64,000 nt of DNA, taken from contig DAORMJ010000010.1 of assembly GCA_035440445.1 (NCBI GenBank), positions 62,001 to 126,000 of the forward strand, written 5' to 3'. The notes beneath the pieces are model-generated. The model was not told the DNA's origin, ran no database searches, and saw only the letters and a list, made by a program, of their open reading frames with translations. This document shows positions 7,910-15,461 of this stretch, one piece after another (the first letter of the stretch is position 1; each line of letters starts with the position of its first letter). The DNA comes from Ga0077548 sp035440445. GTDB lineage: Bacteria > Pseudomonadota > Alphaproteobacteria > Rhizobiales > Xanthobacteraceae. Both the position numbers and the translations under genes were made by a program.

Positions 7910-8710
7910 ATGCGCATCTTCCCGCCCCGACGGATCGTCTGCCTCACGGAGGAAACCGTAGAAACGCTCTATCTCATGGGCGAAGATGCCCGGATTGTAG
8001 GCGTTTCCGGCTATGCCGTGCGGCCTGCGCAGGTGCGTCGGGAAAAACCGCGCGTCGCCGCCTTCATCTCGGCCGATCTCGGCAAAATTCTCGCGCTCGA
8101 GCCCGATCTCGTCCTGACCTTCTCGGATCTACAGGCAGGTATCGTCGCCGATCTCGTAAAGGCGGGCGTTGCGGTCCATGCCTTCAACCAGCGCGACATC
8201 GCAGGCATTTTCGCAATGATCGGCACACTCGGCGCTTTGATCGGCGAACCGGAAAAGGCCGCTGCGTTGTGCACGCGATTGCAGCAGAACCTCGATGCGG
8301 TAGCTGCCCGCGCTCAAACGCTGCCACAGCGGCCGCGCATCTATTTTGAAGAATGGGACGAGCCGATGATCTCAGGCATCGGCTGGGTCTCGGAGTTAAT
8401 CGAGATCGCTGGCGGTACGGACGTATTCTCCGCGCTTGCGAGCCGGAAGTCGGCGTCCGAGCGGATCGTCACGGCTGAAGCGGTGATCGAGACACAGCCC
8501 GACATCATCATCGGTTCATGGTGCGGAAAGAAATTCCGCGCAGAGCACGTCGCGGGCCGTCCGGGTTTCGAAAAAATTCCGGCCGTCGCGAACGGGTTTC
8601 TTCGTGAGATCAAATCCACCATCATTCTGCAACCGGGGCCGGCAGCGCTTACAGACGGCCTCGCGGCGCTGGAAGCCATCATCCGCGAATGGGCCGCAAC
8701 GCGGAATTGA
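7910..8710 (+). CDS. BtuF/FecB-like periplasmic-binding-fold protein without signal peptide
   Basis: 266 residues covering the type III binding fold (Peripla_BP_2): RIVCLTEETVETLYLMGE at the start, LEPDLVLTF in lobe one, a linking helix, and PDIIIGSWCGKKF in lobe two. Homologues are often annotated as cobalamin-binding protein. It begins directly with the fold and has no signal peptide or lipobox, and no permease or ATPase gene is adjacent, so it may be a cytosolic ligand-binding protein rather than a transport component. I saw no cobalamin riboswitch in the 170 bases upstream. The ligand is not established. Confidence 0.75.
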   Translation: MRIFPPRRIVCLTEETVETLYLMGEDARIVGVSGYAVRPAQVRREKPRVAAFISADLGKILALEPDLVLTFSDLQAGIVADLVKAGVAVHAFNQRDIAGIFAMIGTLGALIGEPEKAAALCTRLQQNLDAVAARAQTLPQRPRIYFEEWDEPMISGIGWVSELIEIAGGTDVFSALASRKSASERIVTAEAVIETQPDIIIGSWCGKKFRAEHVAGRPGFEKIPAVANGFLREIKSTIILQPGPAALTDGLAALEAIIREWAATRN

Positions 8711-8784
8711 ACCGCGACAGCCATCTTTGCGATTTGGCCGCGCATTTGTTTTAGTGCGCGGGAGCAACAGGACAGAGCGCTGAC

Positions 8785-11697
8785 GTGGCGACCAATAAGA
8801 GTTTTTTGAGCGATCTTCTGCAGTCGATTTCGGAGCGCGGCCGCGAGCTGATCGGGCTTGCGCGTGGGCGCACGAAGCCGAACGGCGCGATCCGCACCGA
8901 AAACCTGATCGAGCTTTGCGAGCATCTTCTCTCCGGCCGCGGCGAAGCTTCCGGCGTCGCCCTCGCGGGCGAGATCATCGAGGCCTATCGCGCGCTGAAG
9001 ACTGGAGAGCGGGTCGCGTTCTTCGAGGCGCTCGCGCATCGCTTCGGCCCCGATCCCGAGCGGCTCATGCGCGCGGCCAAGAACTACGTCTCCGAAACCA
9101 GCGAAGACGCCGAAGCCGAACTGCACGACGCGAGCGAACCGCGGCGGCAGGAAATCGTGCGGCGCATCAACCTCGCCTCGAACGGCACCGAAGCGCTGGT
9201 CGCGATGCGCGCCGACCTCTTGAATGCGCTGACGCGCAGAAACGATCTCGCGCCGGTGGACCGCGATTTCGTGCATTTGTTTTCGTCGTGGTTCAATCGC
9301 GGCTTTCTCGTGCTGCGGCGGATCGACTGGTCGTCGCCCGCGATCGTGCTCGAAAAGATCATCCGCTACGAGGCGGTGCATGAAATCCGCGACTGGAACG
9401 ACCTGCGCGCGCGGATCGATCCGGTGGATCGGCGCTGCTACGCCTTCTTTCATCCGGCGCTGACCGACGAGCCGCTTATTTTCGTCGAGGTCGCGCTGAC
9501 AAAGGGAATTCCCGGCGCGATCGCGCCCATTCTCGCGCCGGGACGAGTGCCGCTCGATCCGCGCGAAGCGACGACCGCCGTATTTTATTCGATCTCGAAT
9601 ACGCAGAAGGGTCTCGCAGGCGTTTCCTTCGGCAGTTTTCTTATCAAGCAGGTGGCCGAGGAAATCTCGCGCGAGTTTCCAAAGCTCGACACCTTCGTGA
9701 CGCTCTCGCCGGTGCCCGGCTTCGCGCGCTGGCTCGAACGCGAGCGCAAGACCCACGCTTCCGGCGCTATCCACGACGCCGACGAGCCAAGCCTTGCGAT
9801 GCTCGATCAGAGCGGCTGGCATACCGACGAAGAAAAGCGCAAGCAAACCGAGGGCACGGTCGCAGCGCTGGCCGCACATTACTTCCTTTCGGAAAAGGAC
9901 CGCCGCGGCCGCCCGCTCGACCCCGTTGCGCGCTTTCACCTTGGCAATGGCGCGGCGCTCGCGCATATCCACGCCAATGCCGACCTCTCGCCGCGCGGGC
10001 TCTCGCAGTCGCATGGCGTGATGGTCAACTACCGCTACGATCTTTCCGAGATCGAGCAGAACCACGAAGCTTATGCCGAGAACGGCGAGATCGTGGCGAG
10101 CAAGGAAGTCCGCAAACTTCTGCGCCAGCCCCAAACCACACGCAAAGCAATCCCGAGACTGACTGCAATGACCGGCACCAATCACCTCTTCTCCGCGCTC
10201 GAAGCGGCCATTCCCTCCCGCGACAAGACGCTGATCGAGCTGACCGATGGCAAACACATTTCCTACGGCGAGCTGTTCGATCTTGCTGCGAAACTCTCGG
10301 CGCATCTGATCGCTTGTGGCGTCGAGCCCGGCGACCGGGTCGCGGTGCAGGTCGAAAAGTCCTGGGAGAATATCGCGCTCTATCTCGGCGTCATTCGTGC
10401 GGGCGGTGTCTATCTGCCGCTCAACACCGCCTATCCACTTGCCGAACTCGAATATTTCCTCGGTGACGCGGAGCCGCGCGTCGTGGTGTGCAAACCTGAA
10501 ACACTGGGCGGCGTGCGCGCGCTTGCCGACAAGCTCAAGATCGCGACGGTCGAAACGCTCGGCGTCAATGGCGACGGCTCGCTGCTTTCAAACAGCGCAA
10601 AAGCAACGCCCGCGGCACCGGTTGCGCGCGCGGCGAACGATCTCGCTGCCATTCTTTATACGTCCGGAACCACCGGCCGCTCGAAAGGCGCGATGCTGAG
10701 CCACGAAAACCTTTTGTCGAATGCGAAGACACTGAAAGACTATTGGCGCTTCACCGACAAGGACGTGCTCCTGCACGCGCTGCCGATCTATCACACGCAC
10801 GGGCTTTTCGTTGCCACCAACGTCATCCTGCTCGCCGGCGCATCCATGATCTATTTCGGCAAGTTCGATGCAGAGGAGATGCTCCGGCTGATGCCGAAGG
10901 CAACATCGATGATGGGCGTGCCCACGTTCTACGTCCGCCTTGCCGATCATCAGAAGGTGACGAAAGACGCAACCAGGCACATGCGCCTCTTCATCTCGGG
11001 CTCAGCACCCCTGCTTGCGGAAACGCACCGGCTGTTCTCGGAAAAGACCGGTCACGCCATTCTCGAGCGCTATGGCATGACGGAGACGAACATGAATACG
11101 TCGAACCCTTATGATGGCGACCGCATTCCCGGCACTGTCGGGTTTCCGCTGCCGGGCGTCGAACTTCGCATCGCCGATCCGGAGAGCGGCAAGGTGCTCT
11201 CACAAGGCGAGATCGGCGTCATCGAGGTCAAAGGCCCCAACGTGTTTCAGGGCTACTGGCGGATGCCCGAGAAAACGGCGGCCGAATTCCGCGCCGACGG
11301 CTTTTTCATCACCGGCGACCTCGGCAAGGTGGACGAGCGCGGCTACGTCCATATCGTCGGACGCGGCAAGGACCTTGTGATCTCGGGCGGCTTCAACGTC
11401 TATCCGAAGGAAGTCGAAGGCGAGATCGACGCCATTCCCGGCGTCATGGAATCCGCCGTCATCGGCGTCGCGCATCCCGATCTCGGCGAAGGCGTCACCG
11501 CGGTCGTGGTGAGAGCCAAAGGTTCTACGCTTTCCGAAGCGGAGGTGCTGGCGGCGCTTGAAGGCAGGCTCGCGAAGTTCAAGCAGCCGAAGCGCGTGTT
11601 TTTCGCCGACGACCTTCCGCGCAACGCTATGGGCAAGGTGCAGAAGAACGTGCTGCGCGATACCTACGCCAAGACCTACGCGAAAGTCGTCGCCTGA
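8785..11697 (+). CDS. Malonyl-CoA decarboxylase / malonyl-CoA synthetase fusion (MatA-MatB)
   Basis: A single 970-residue frame from a GTG at 8785 (an in-frame stop lies just upstream). Residues 1 to about 447 are malonyl-CoA decarboxylase: the helical N-terminal domain, then SISNTQKGLAGVSFG near 268-283 and ARFHLGNGA near 382-390, which hold the catalytic Ser and His. From M462 (MTGTNHLF) to the end is an ANL-family malonyl-CoA synthetase: YTSGTTGRSKGAML, YGMTETNM, GYVHIVGRGKDLVISGG, and a C-terminal Lys in AMGKVQKNVLRD. Together they activate malonate to malonyl-CoA and decarboxylate it to acetyl-CoA. In rhizobia matA and matB are separate genes, so the fusion is notable. Re-initiation at 10168 as a separate MatB is possible but has no clear ribosome site. 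Confidence 0.93.
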   Translation: MATNKSFLSDLLQSISERGRELIGLARGRTKPNGAIRTENLIELCEHLLSGRGEASGVALAGEIIEAYRALKTGERVAFFEALAHRFGPDPERLMRAAKNYVSETSEDAEAELHDASEPRRQEIVRRINLASNGTEALVAMRADLLNALTRRNDLAPVDRDFVHLFSSWFNRGFLVLRRIDWSSPAIVLEKIIRYEAVHEIRDWNDLRARIDPVDRRCYAFFHPALTDEPLIFVEVALTKGIPGAIAPILAPGRVPLDPREATTAVFYSISNTQKGLAGVSFGSFLIKQVAEEISREFPKLDTFVTLSPVPGFARWLERERKTHASGAIHDADEPSLAMLDQSGWHTDEEKRKQTEGTVAALAAHYFLSEKDRRGRPLDPVARFHLGNGAALAHIHANADLSPRGLSQSHGVMVNYRYDLSEIEQNHEAYAENGEIVASKEVRKLLRQPQTTRKAIPRLTAMTGTNHLFSALEAAIPSRDKTLIELTDGKHISYGELFDLAAKLSAHLIACGVEPGDRVAVQVEKSWENIALYLGVIRAGGVYLPLNTAYPLAELEYFLGDAEPRVVVCKPETLGGVRALADKLKIATVETLGVNGDGSLLSNSAKATPAAPVARAANDLAAILYTSGTTGRSKGAMLSHENLLSNAKTLKDYWRFTDKDVLLHALPIYHTHGLFVATNVILLAGASMIYFGKFDAEEMLRLMPKATSMMGVPTFYVRLADHQKVTKDATRHMRLFISGSAPLLAETHRLFSEKTGHAILERYGMTETNMNTSNPYDGDRIPGTVGFPLPGVELRIADPESGKVLSQGEIGVIEVKGPNVFQGYWRMPEKTAAEFRADGFFITGDLGKVDERGYVHIVGRGKDLVISGGFNVYPKEVEGEIDAIPGVMESAVIGVAHPDLGEGVTAVVVRAKGSTLSEAEVLAALEGRLAKFKQPKRVFFADDLPRNAMGKVQKNVLRDTYAKTYAKVVA

Positions 11698-11715
11698 CGC
11701 GAAGCCGGCGCGTAA

Positions 11716-13020
11716 TTACATGCGCGACGGCAGAAACAAGGACAGCGCCGGAAAGATCACGAGCAGCGCGAGCCGCACGAAGTCCATCAGGATGAACGGC
11801 GTGACACCGCGATAAATCCGCTGCAGCGGCACGTCTTTCGCAATCGAGTTGATGACAAAGACGTTCATGCCGATCGGCGGCAGGATCATGCCGAGGCAGA
11901 CCACCATCACGATGATGACGCCGAACCAGATCGGATCGAAGCCGAGAGACGTCACCACAACCTCGAACACGATCGGCACCGTGAGCAAGATCATCGCAAG
12001 CTCGTCCATCACCGCGCCGAGCAGGATGTACATGAGCAAAATCAGCGTCAGGATGCCGTAAGGGCCGATCGGCAGCGACAGCAGGAAGGCGCTGAAGTTC
12101 TGCGCGGCCTGCGTGATGACGAGCAGATAGCCGAAGATGAAGGCGCCGATCACGATGGTGAAGATCGCGGCCGAAGTGCGCACGCTGCTGATCAAACACT
12201 CCATCACGATCTTGCCGGTCATGCGTCCGCGCAGCACGCCGATAATGAACGCGCCGGAGGCTCCCATGGCAGCGGCTTCGGTCGCCGTGAACAGGCCCAT
12301 ATACATCCCGCCCATCACGAAGAAGAACAGCAATACCGTGGCCCAGATGTCTTTGAGCGAATCGATCCGTTCGCCCCACCCGACGCGCGGCCCGCGCGGC
12401 ATCAACGCGGGGCGGAAATAGCCGACGATCTGCACCGCGATCAGATACATGAATGCGCCGAGCAGGCCGGGAATGACGCCTGCGATCAGCAATTTGGAAA
12501 TGTCGGTTTCGGTGAGCACGCCGTAAAGCGCGAAAATCACCGAGGGCGGGATCATGATTCCGAGCGTGCCGCCGGCGGCGATCGTGCCGGTTGCGATACC
12601 GTCTTCGTAGCCGGCCTTGCGCATTTCGGGGAGCGCCACCTGCGTCATGGTTGCGGCAGTCGCAACCGAAGAGCCGTTGATTGCGGCAAAACCTGCGCAG
12701 GCAGTAATCGTCGCCATGGCAAGGCCGCCGCGCCGGTGGCCGAGCCAGGCGTTACTCGCGCGGAAGAGTTCGCGGCTCATGCCGGCGGCCGTCGCGAACG
12801 CGCCCATCAGGATGAACATCGGAATGATGCCGAGATCCCAGTCGGTGACGTTGCGGATCGGCGATTGCGCGAGCAGCGAGAGCGCCGGAACGCGGCCGCT
12901 CAGATACCAGTAGCCCGCGACCCCCGCGATTGCCATGCCGATGCCGATCGGCACCCGCACCGCCATCAATGCAAACAGGCCGATGAATGCTGAGATGGCG
13001 ACAATTGTATTCTGGGTCAT
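11716..13020 (-). CDS. TRAP transporter large permease (DctM family)
   Basis: 434 residues from the ATG at 13020, four bases after the small-permease stop. About twelve hydrophobic segments are visible; the conserved INGSSVATAATMTQVALPEM and GGTLGIMIPPSVIFALYG blocks and PPIGMNVFVINSIAKD near the C-terminus are standard for DctM. It is the sodium-coupled membrane channel of the TRAP system. It converges on the malonyl-CoA fusion gene, so malonate or a similar dicarboxylate is a reasonable substrate guess. Confidence 0.92.
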   Translation of the reverse strand: MTQNTIVAISAFIGLFALMAVRVPIGIGMAIAGVAGYWYLSGRVPALSLLAQSPIRNVTDWDLGIIPMFILMGAFATAAGMSRELFRASNAWLGHRRGGLAMATITACAGFAAINGSSVATAATMTQVALPEMRKAGYEDGIATGTIAAGGTLGIMIPPSVIFALYGVLTETDISKLLIAGVIPGLLGAFMYLIAVQIVGYFRPALMPRGPRVGWGERIDSLKDIWATVLLFFFVMGGMYMGLFTATEAAAMGASGAFIIGVLRGRMTGKIVMECLISSVRTSAAIFTIVIGAFIFGYLLVITQAAQNFSAFLLSLPIGPYGILTLILLMYILLGAVMDELAMILLTVPIVFEVVVTSLGFDPIWFGVIIVMVVCLGMILPPIGMNVFVINSIAKDVPLQRIYRGVTPFILMDFVRLALLVIFPALSLFLPSRM

Positions 13021-13024
13021 CGGA

Positions 13025-13603
13025 TTACTCGACGTGCTCGATTTTATGTTCGCCTTCGACATGCTCGCCCCGGACGAGGCGGAACAGCCGGATCGCGATC
13101 AGGATTGTGGCGAACAGAATTCCGATGGCCATGACAAGATGAAAGGGCCAGAGCTTCAGGCGCAGGTCGTAGGTCGCCTCGCCGCTCCAGTATCCGCTCA
13201 TCACTTTCACGCCGAGCATGTAAGTGAAGGTCAGCAGAAACAGTAGCAAGGCGCCGGTCGCGAAGATGTCGATCAGCCGCTTGCCCTGCGGGCTCGCCCA
13301 GTCCCACAGGATATCGACCTTGATGTGATCGTTGCGATAACTGGTCGCGGCGATGCCCCAGAACACGCAGACGCCGAGCGCGAGGCAGGACAAGTGATAC
13401 CATTCGGGGATCGTCAGCACGAACTTCAGGTCGTCGCGGCCGCTGATCCAGTTCATGAGATCGCCAAGTCCGGTCGAGCCGCCGCGCAGCATGACGTTGG
13501 TGAAGACAAGAATAGTAACAGCGGCGAGGAAGATTCCCGCCGCCGCTTCGGTGTAAGCGATCAGGCGATCGATGGCCCGCTTTCGCTCCAGAGGTGAGGC
13601 CAT
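13025..13603 (-). CDS. TRAP transporter small permease (DctQ family)
   Basis: 192 residues with four hydrophobic segments, the usual DctQ layout. The conserved central part includes GVCVFWGIAATSYRNDHIKVD. Its ATG overlaps the stop of the binding-protein gene by one base (TGATG), and the large permease starts four bases later, so all three are translationally coupled. The C-terminus is charged (EHVEGEHKIEHVE). Confidence 0.9.
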   Translation of the reverse strand: MASPLERKRAIDRLIAYTEAAAGIFLAAVTILVFTNVMLRGGSTGLGDLMNWISGRDDLKFVLTIPEWYHLSCLALGVCVFWGIAATSYRNDHIKVDILWDWASPQGKRLIDIFATGALLLFLLTFTYMLGVKVMSGYWSGEATYDLRLKLWPFHLVMAIGILFATILIAIRLFRLVRGEHVEGEHKIEHVE

Positions 13604-14625
13604 CAGAAAGCGGCGTCCGCTGCTTTCAGTTCGTCCTTCAACGCCTTCAGCATCGCATCCGGATCGCCGGCATTGGCCTTCTTGATGTTGTCGGCCCAGA
13701 TCTTGGAGAGCGGTTCAGCCGCTTTCTGCCACTGCGCAACCTGCGCGTCCGAGATCTTGTAAACCGTGTGCCCCGCTGCATTACGCAGCTTGTCGCGGCC
13801 GGCGGCTTCGTAATTGGCCCATGGTGTCGCGACCTTCGCCGCCCATTCCGGCGAGCAGTGATCGTCGATCACTTTCTTCTGGGCCGGCGACATGGCGTCG
13901 TACTTCGCCTTGTTCATCACCCAGGCAAAGGTGGTGTTGTAGAGCGGCACATCCATGTGGAACTTGGTCACGCTGTCGATCTTGAACAGCAGGATCGAAC
14001 CCCAGGGGAACGTGATCGCGTCGGCTACGCCGCGCTCCAGCACCTCGCGCGATTCCGGTGCGGAGGCCTGCACGTTGGTGCCGCCGAGCAGCGTCACGAA
14101 GGACGCCATGGTGGCGTGCGCCGGGCGGATCTTCATGCCCTTGATCTGATCCGGCGTTTCGATCTTCTTCTTCGCGTGCAGCGCGCCGGGATCATGCACG
14201 AAAGCGAGACAGAACTTTACGTCCTTCATCTCGTTCGCGGCATATTTGCGATACCACTTGTCGAGCGCGACCGAGCCGCCGATGCCGTTCTTCATCAGGA
14301 ACGGCAATTCGCCGGCCGCGATGATCGGAAAGCGGCCGGGCTGATAGCCGGGGTTGATGTAGGTCACGTCGGCAATGCCGTCGCGCGCCATATCGTAGTG
14401 ATCGGGCGCTTTGCCGAGCTGCTGCGCCGGATAAACCTGAAAGGTGATCGTGCCGTTCGATGCCTTCTGCACCGAGGCGCCCCACTCTTCCATCGCCTTC
14501 TGCAGCGGATGGGCCGGCGGCACCCAATGGCCCATTTTCAAATGAACCGGCTTGTCCTGAGCCAGTGCCGTTCCGGCCAAGCCGAATGCGAGCAAGGCTC
14601 CAAGCGCTGTCGCGCGCAACTTCAT
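13603..14625 (-). CDS. TRAP transporter solute-binding protein (DctP family)
   Basis: The 340-residue precursor has a signal peptide (MKLRATALGALLAFGLAGTALA). The DctP fold shows KMGHWVPPAHPLQKAMEEW near the start, the PAQQLGKAPDHYDMARDG block, and IRPAHATMASFVTLLGGTNVQ, the region holding the Arg that clamps a carboxylate. It captures an organic acid in the periplasm. ATG at 14625 has AGGGAGG upstream. It is the first gene of the TRAP operon. S. meliloti has a TRAP-type malonate system (matPQM) beside matAB, which supports a malonate role here by analogy only. Confidence 0.92.
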   Translation of the reverse strand: MKLRATALGALLAFGLAGTALAQDKPVHLKMGHWVPPAHPLQKAMEEWGASVQKASNGTITFQVYPAQQLGKAPDHYDMARDGIADVTYINPGYQPGRFPIIAAGELPFLMKNGIGGSVALDKWYRKYAANEMKDVKFCLAFVHDPGALHAKKKIETPDQIKGMKIRPAHATMASFVTLLGGTNVQASAPESREVLERGVADAITFPWGSILLFKIDSVTKFHMDVPLYNTTFAWVMNKAKYDAMSPAQKKVIDDHCSPEWAAKVATPWANYEAAGRDKLRNAAGHTVYKISDAQVAQWQKAAEPLSKIWADNIKKANAGDPDAMLKALKDELKAADAAF

Positions 14626-14766
14626 CGCAGTCCTCCCTGTTGCACCGGCTTGTTTTGGCGTCGCCGGTATCTTTGGCGGCCGGCTGAGCCGGCTCTTCTG
14701 ATTGTTATCCTACAGAACCATCGGACGTTGTCATGCACGCAACCAACGGAACCGGGCGGAACAGAA

Positions 14767-14783
14767 ATGTTGCAGCACAACAT
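14767..14783. promoter_or_regulatory. Candidate operator, 6-5-6 inverted repeat
   Basis: ATGTTG-CAGCA-CAACAT is a perfect 17-bp dyad about 140 bases upstream of dctP. Its shape suits a dimeric HTH regulator. Which protein binds is unknown; the adjacent MarR is one candidate. Confidence 0.45.
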
Positions 14784-14847
14784 CGATCAATTCCGCTTTG
14801 TAATTGAGCCAAAGAGCGGGCAGCTTGTAAAGTAAATTAGTTGGGTA

Positions 14848-14860
14848 CAAAACCATTTTG
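14848..14860. promoter_or_regulatory. Candidate operator, CAAAA-CCA-TTTTG
   Basis: A perfect 13-bp dyad lies 80 bases before the marR start, a position suited to autoregulation of the marR-iorAB operon. The assignment rests on symmetry and position only. Confidence 0.4.
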
Positions 14861-14939
14861 CTTTGATATCCTTTCCTGCCTTCCGAACGAAGAGTAGAGG
14901 GATGCCCTGTTTCCGCATGCTCAACCGGACCGAACTGCC

Positions 14940-15449
14940 ATGAAGCAAGCCCCCCTCCCCAGCGCGGAAGGCGAAGGCACCGCCTTACGAAAGAACGCCG
15001 CGAACGAGAACCTCGATTTCGGGCTGCTCGCCGACCGGATCGGTTTTCATCTGCGTCTTGCGCAAGCCGCCTCGTTCCAGGCGTTCCGCGACGAAGCGCG
15101 GGAGATCGATCTCAGCCCGGGCCGCTTTGCGACATTGCTGCTGATCGGGCGCAATCCCGGCATCAGCCAGACCACGCTTGCCGCCGCAAACGGCCGCGAT
15201 AAGTCGACCCTCACCCCGATTCTGGAGAACCTCGAGAAGCGCGGCTTCGTAAAGCGCGAGAAAATGAAATCGGACCGGCGCAGCTATCAGCTCACGCTGA
15301 CGGAGCAGGGCCGGAAAAAGCTTGAAGAATTGACGGTCTGCGCCAAACGCCACGACGAAAACCTCGATCGCATCGTGGGAGCGAAAGACCGCGCGAAGTT
15401 CATCAAGATCTTACAAAAGATCGCGGCGGAAGCCGGACGCAAGGAATAG
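14940..15449 (+). CDS. MarR-family transcriptional regulator, upstream of iorAB
   Basis: 169 residues. The winged helix-turn-helix lies at about 60-125: GISQTTLAAANGRDKSTLTPILENLEKRGFVKREKMKSDRR in pieces, with the DRRSYQLTLT wing typical of MarR. It ends 12 bases before iorA on the same strand and probably senses an aromatic acid or aryl-CoA and represses the operon. An N-terminal tail of about 25 residues precedes the fold. Confidence 0.88.
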   Translation: MKQAPLPSAEGEGTALRKNAANENLDFGLLADRIGFHLRLAQAASFQAFRDEAREIDLSPGRFATLLLIGRNPGISQTTLAAANGRDKSTLTPILENLEKRGFVKREKMKSDRRSYQLTLTEQGRKKLEELTVCAKRHDENLDRIVGAKDRAKFIKILQKIAAEAGRKE

Positions 15450-15461
15450 CGGTACGCGGCC

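Larger units (their letters stand above)
14626..14939. promoter_or_regulatory. Divergent control region between the TRAP operon and marR-iorAB
   Basis: A gene-free stretch of 314 bases separates dctP (minus) from marR (plus). It holds two perfect inverted repeats, listed separately at 14767-14783 and 14848-14860. The middle is AT-rich compared with the surrounding coding DNA. I could not assign -35/-10 boxes with confidence. Confidence 0.6.

Noticed and set aside
8341..10305. A 654-codon reverse frame opposite the BtuF-like and malonyl-CoA decarboxylase genes
   Set aside because: No recognisable domain; both plus-strand genes have clear active-site motifs over the same bases.
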